This document shows positions 62,126 through 64,000 of a DNA stretch of 64,000 nucleotides, piece after piece (within the stretch, counting starts at the first letter, position 1; every line of letters begins with the position of its first letter). The notes beneath the pieces are model-generated. The model made no database searches, had not been told where the DNA came from, and worked only from the letters and a program-made list of their open reading frames with translations. The stretch covers positions 434,001 through 498,000 of the forward strand of contig CM016928.1 in assembly GCA_006247105.1 (NCBI GenBank), written 5' to 3'. A program made the position numbers and the translations under genes. Source of the DNA: Giardia muris (taxonomy: Eukaryota > Fornicata > Diplomonadida > Hexamitidae).

Positions 62126-64000
62126 ATGACGAAGCCTGGATCGGATTTCTATGGAACCACGCCTCTTGGCGGGATCTTCCGCGCCCGGAGTCAGAGTACG
62201 ATGCTTCTCCAGGCGAGCCGCGGAACCTCGGGCGGAAGGGTCCAGCCAATGTCGACTCAGCCCAGAAATCGGAAGGGGGCGGATGACATAATCACGATCG
62301 AGGCCTTTCCCGAGCTCTCAGATGAGGAGGAGTTGTCCCCAAATTCCGAGTCCGAAGGTGATCTGGAGTATGATAACTGCCCTCCGGTCCAATTGGACGA
62401 TGGACGCCATGGAGCTCCCTCTGTTGCCCCTAGCTCGAGTAACCTCTTCGTCCGGATGGTCCAGGCGATCAATGACAATAGTGGGCTTCAGGCGATTCTC
62501 GCTGTCGCAACTCTGAAGTCGACAGACTTCAAGGTTCTGAAGACAAGGCAGCTCTTTCTGACAGCAGGAGGGATCAGTGCTCTCCTCCGAGTCGTCTCTA
62601 GTGTCTCCCTGGTCCCCTTAAAGCAGAATGACACCGGGTCTGACAAGATCTTCCGAAGTGATCCCAAGCTTGCATACGAGAGCCTCTTCGTCCTTGCGGC
62701 TCTGGCTGATATTGCCCGCGACGCTCGGAAGACGATTATGAGTAACGACGGAATCAAGATCGCACTCTCCGTGGTACGGGCGCAGTTCTCTCCGCACATC
62801 CCCTTCGTCGCTGGCATCCGAGCGCGTGCACTCCGGATGATCGCTGGCTGCCTCCTTGATGCTGACTGTCGCCGGGCGACCAGAAGGATTGGGGGTGTTC
62901 AGCTACTCATTGCCACTACGAAGCAGGCCATCAAGGATTATCAGGCGAAGCCCACACCCGAGCAGGGGAGCATCCTGTTCGGGGCCGTCGCGGCCTTGGA
63001 CTCGATGATGGCCTCCTTCTCGTGTCGTGAAGTCTTTCGGGCAGAGAGCGGAATAAGTTTGTTCGTGCAGATCGCGTCCGATATGCCACTGTCGTTCCCC
63101 ATCACGGACGACATGACGAAGCTCACCGCAGACGCCGTGCGTGAGGGGAACTCGGCTGACTTCCTCTTCGAAACTGTGACTAACACTCTTCGTACTTTAT
63201 CCCAGTCTCCAGCAGGGCGCCAAGACATCCACCACTTCGGTGGGATCCCCAAGGTATGCACCCTTCTCCAGAAGACGCAGAGCGCTCGCGTGCGTCAACG
63301 CAGTGTGGCGATCTTGGCCAATTGCGCACAAGACCCTGGAGTCGACTCTGCCGTTAGAAAGGCTGGCGGTCTGGCGGTCCTTAGCTCCCTCCTCACCTCC
63401 CAGGACGTCGACACCCTCCTGAGCGCGTGCAAGACAATCGTCCTAGTCTGTCGGAGCGGACCCTACTTTGGAAGCTACGAGGACTCGATCGTCTACAACG
63501 CCCACAACGGCTATCTCAGCTTTAATGCTCGCAACGACGAGAACATCCTCGCCCTCGTCCGTTATAAATCCATCACCAACCTTAGCCCCCATATCGAGGT
63601 CTCCCTTGATGTCCTTGGAGTTGGTGAGAACCCCTCCTCAAGCCTCATTGTCACTGCGAAGGATGACGAGAAGACCTCTGATGTGACGGTCGTCCTGGCT
63701 AAACAGAAGCGCCTTCTGGTTCTTAGCGCAACACGCGCCCTCGCACCCCTTCTCTCCTCAAAGGAGGGTCGGGCAGCCTTTAAGGCGACAAAGGCTCTGT
63801 TTTCCGCCCTTCTCGCACATATCACCGTCGCGGACCCGGAGATTATCACCGCGACGTGCTTCGCCCTCTCGACGGGCGCAGAGGGTGATCCCGAGTTATG
63901 TAAGCAGATCGCAGCACAGGATGGGTTGAAGAAGCTCTGGTCTCTAATAAAGCACCCGAACATCCTCGTCGTCACGGCCGTCGCTCGCGCCCTCGTCCCC
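62126..64000 (+). CDS. Armadillo-repeat protein, 3' end outside window
   Basis: An uninterrupted frame of 625 codons runs from the ATG at 62126 to the right edge. I chose this start because CACCATTAAAA directly precedes it, the best promoter-like tract in the region; in-frame ATGs at 62201 and 62249 are alternatives. The first 75 residues are disordered, with an acidic patch (FPELSDEEELSPNSESEGDL). From about 110 on, ARM-like helices repeat: SLFVLAALADIARDARKTIM, RVRQRSVAILANCAQDPGVD, KAGGLAVLSSLLTSQDVDTL, LLSACKTIVLVC. The repeat style resembles axonemal ARM proteins such as ARMC4, but that is a guess. Confidence 0.8.
   Translation, partial: MTKPGSDFYGTTPLGGIFRARSQSTMLLQASRGTSGGRVQPMSTQPRNRKGADDIITIEAFPELSDEEELSPNSESEGDLEYDNCPPVQLDDGRHGAPSVAPSSSNLFVRMVQAINDNSGLQAILAVATLKSTDFKVLKTRQLFLTAGGISALLRVVSSVSLVPLKQNDTGSDKIFRSDPKLAYESLFVLAALADIARDARKTIMSNDGIKIALSVVRAQFSPHIPFVAGIRARALRMIAGCLLDADCRRATRRIGGVQLLIATTKQAIKDYQAKPTPEQGSILFGAVAALDSMMASFSCREVFRAESGISLFVQIASDMPLSFPITDDMTKLTADAVREGNSADFLFETVTNTLRTLSQSPAGRQDIHHFGGIPKVCTLLQKTQSARVRQRSVAILANCAQDPGVDSAVRKAGGLAVLSSLLTSQDVDTLLSACKTIVLVCRSGPYFGSYEDSIVYNAHNGYLSFNARNDENILALVRYKSITNLSPHIEVSLDVLGVGENPSSSLIVTAKDDEKTSDVTVVLAKQKRLLVLSATRALAPLLSSKEGRAAFKATKALFSALLAHITVADPEIITATCFALSTGAEGDPELCKQIAAQDGLKKLWSLIKHPNILVVTAVARALVP

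Noticed and set aside
1..64000. CRISPR arrays, insertion sequences or rRNA genes
   Set aside because: I saw no regularly spaced direct repeats, transposase motifs or rRNA-like stretches, and the window is clearly eukaryotic.

Overview
The window looks like nuclear DNA of a diplomonad of the genus Giardia. Its base composition fits Giardia muris better than G. intestinalis, but the species call is an inference. Supporting signs are a variant-surface-protein-type tail (a hydrophobic segment, then CRGK), two high-cysteine membrane proteins, two adjacent NEK kinases with N-terminal ankyrin repeats, a fused glucose-6-phosphate dehydrogenase/6-phosphogluconolactonase, no visible introns, very short intergenic gaps, short A-rich tracts just before many start codons, and AGTRAA poly(A)-type signals overlapping or just after many stop codons.

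Region 1 (about 1-3600) is a graveyard of fragments: a 3'-truncated Rpn1 (26S proteasome), a frameshifted ankyrin-repeat gene on the opposite strand that joins it directly, a truncated and frameshifted alpha-tubulin, a coiled-coil gene tail, and a VSP without a signal peptide. This resembles a recombinogenic, possibly subtelomeric, zone. Region 2 (about 3600-8750) is sparse. It holds three genes of bacterial type (aldo/keto reductase, two-domain carboxymuconolactone decarboxylase, NTF2/SnoaL-like) separated by 0.7-1.1 kb of non-coding or decayed DNA. They look like a horizontally acquired metabolic set now carrying Giardia-style expression signals.

Region 3 (8781-64000) is the compact core, with about 30 genes and gaps of mostly 0-130 bp. 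In order it holds: a Ser-rich protein; a KANSL2/INO80D-type zinc-finger protein starting 2 bp from a profilin-like protein; a large tandem-cassette Ski2-like helicase (ASCC3/Slh1 type) starting 3 bp from an unknown helical protein; a WD-like protein; a 2,873-residue HEAT/TOG-like protein; an ARM/coiled-coil protein (possibly Uso1/p115); the oxidative pentose phosphate pathway as two adjacent genes (G6PD-6PGL, then 6PGDH); a small coiled-coil gene; an EGF-like high-cysteine protein; two tandem NEK-ankyrin kinases; a coiled-coil protein; ribosomal uS11; two unknowns; PACRG; a second high-cysteine protein; a PAP2 phosphatase; a protein with perfect 12-residue articulin/alveolin-like repeats; a SAPS-domain PP6 regulator; a small acidic protein; an ankyrin protein; a Cys-cluster membrane protein; a kinesin; YIF1; acylphosphatase; ribosomal uL23; and an ARM-repeat gene running off the right edge.

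The functional themes are cytoskeleton and axoneme (TOG-like, PACRG, kinesin, profilin-like, 12-mer repeat protein, NEKs), surface antigens, vesicle traffic (YIF1, possible p115), translation and its quality control (uS11, uL23, ASCC3-like), and NADPH supply (G6PD-6PGL, 6PGDH, with the acquired aldo/keto reductase as a likely NADPH user).
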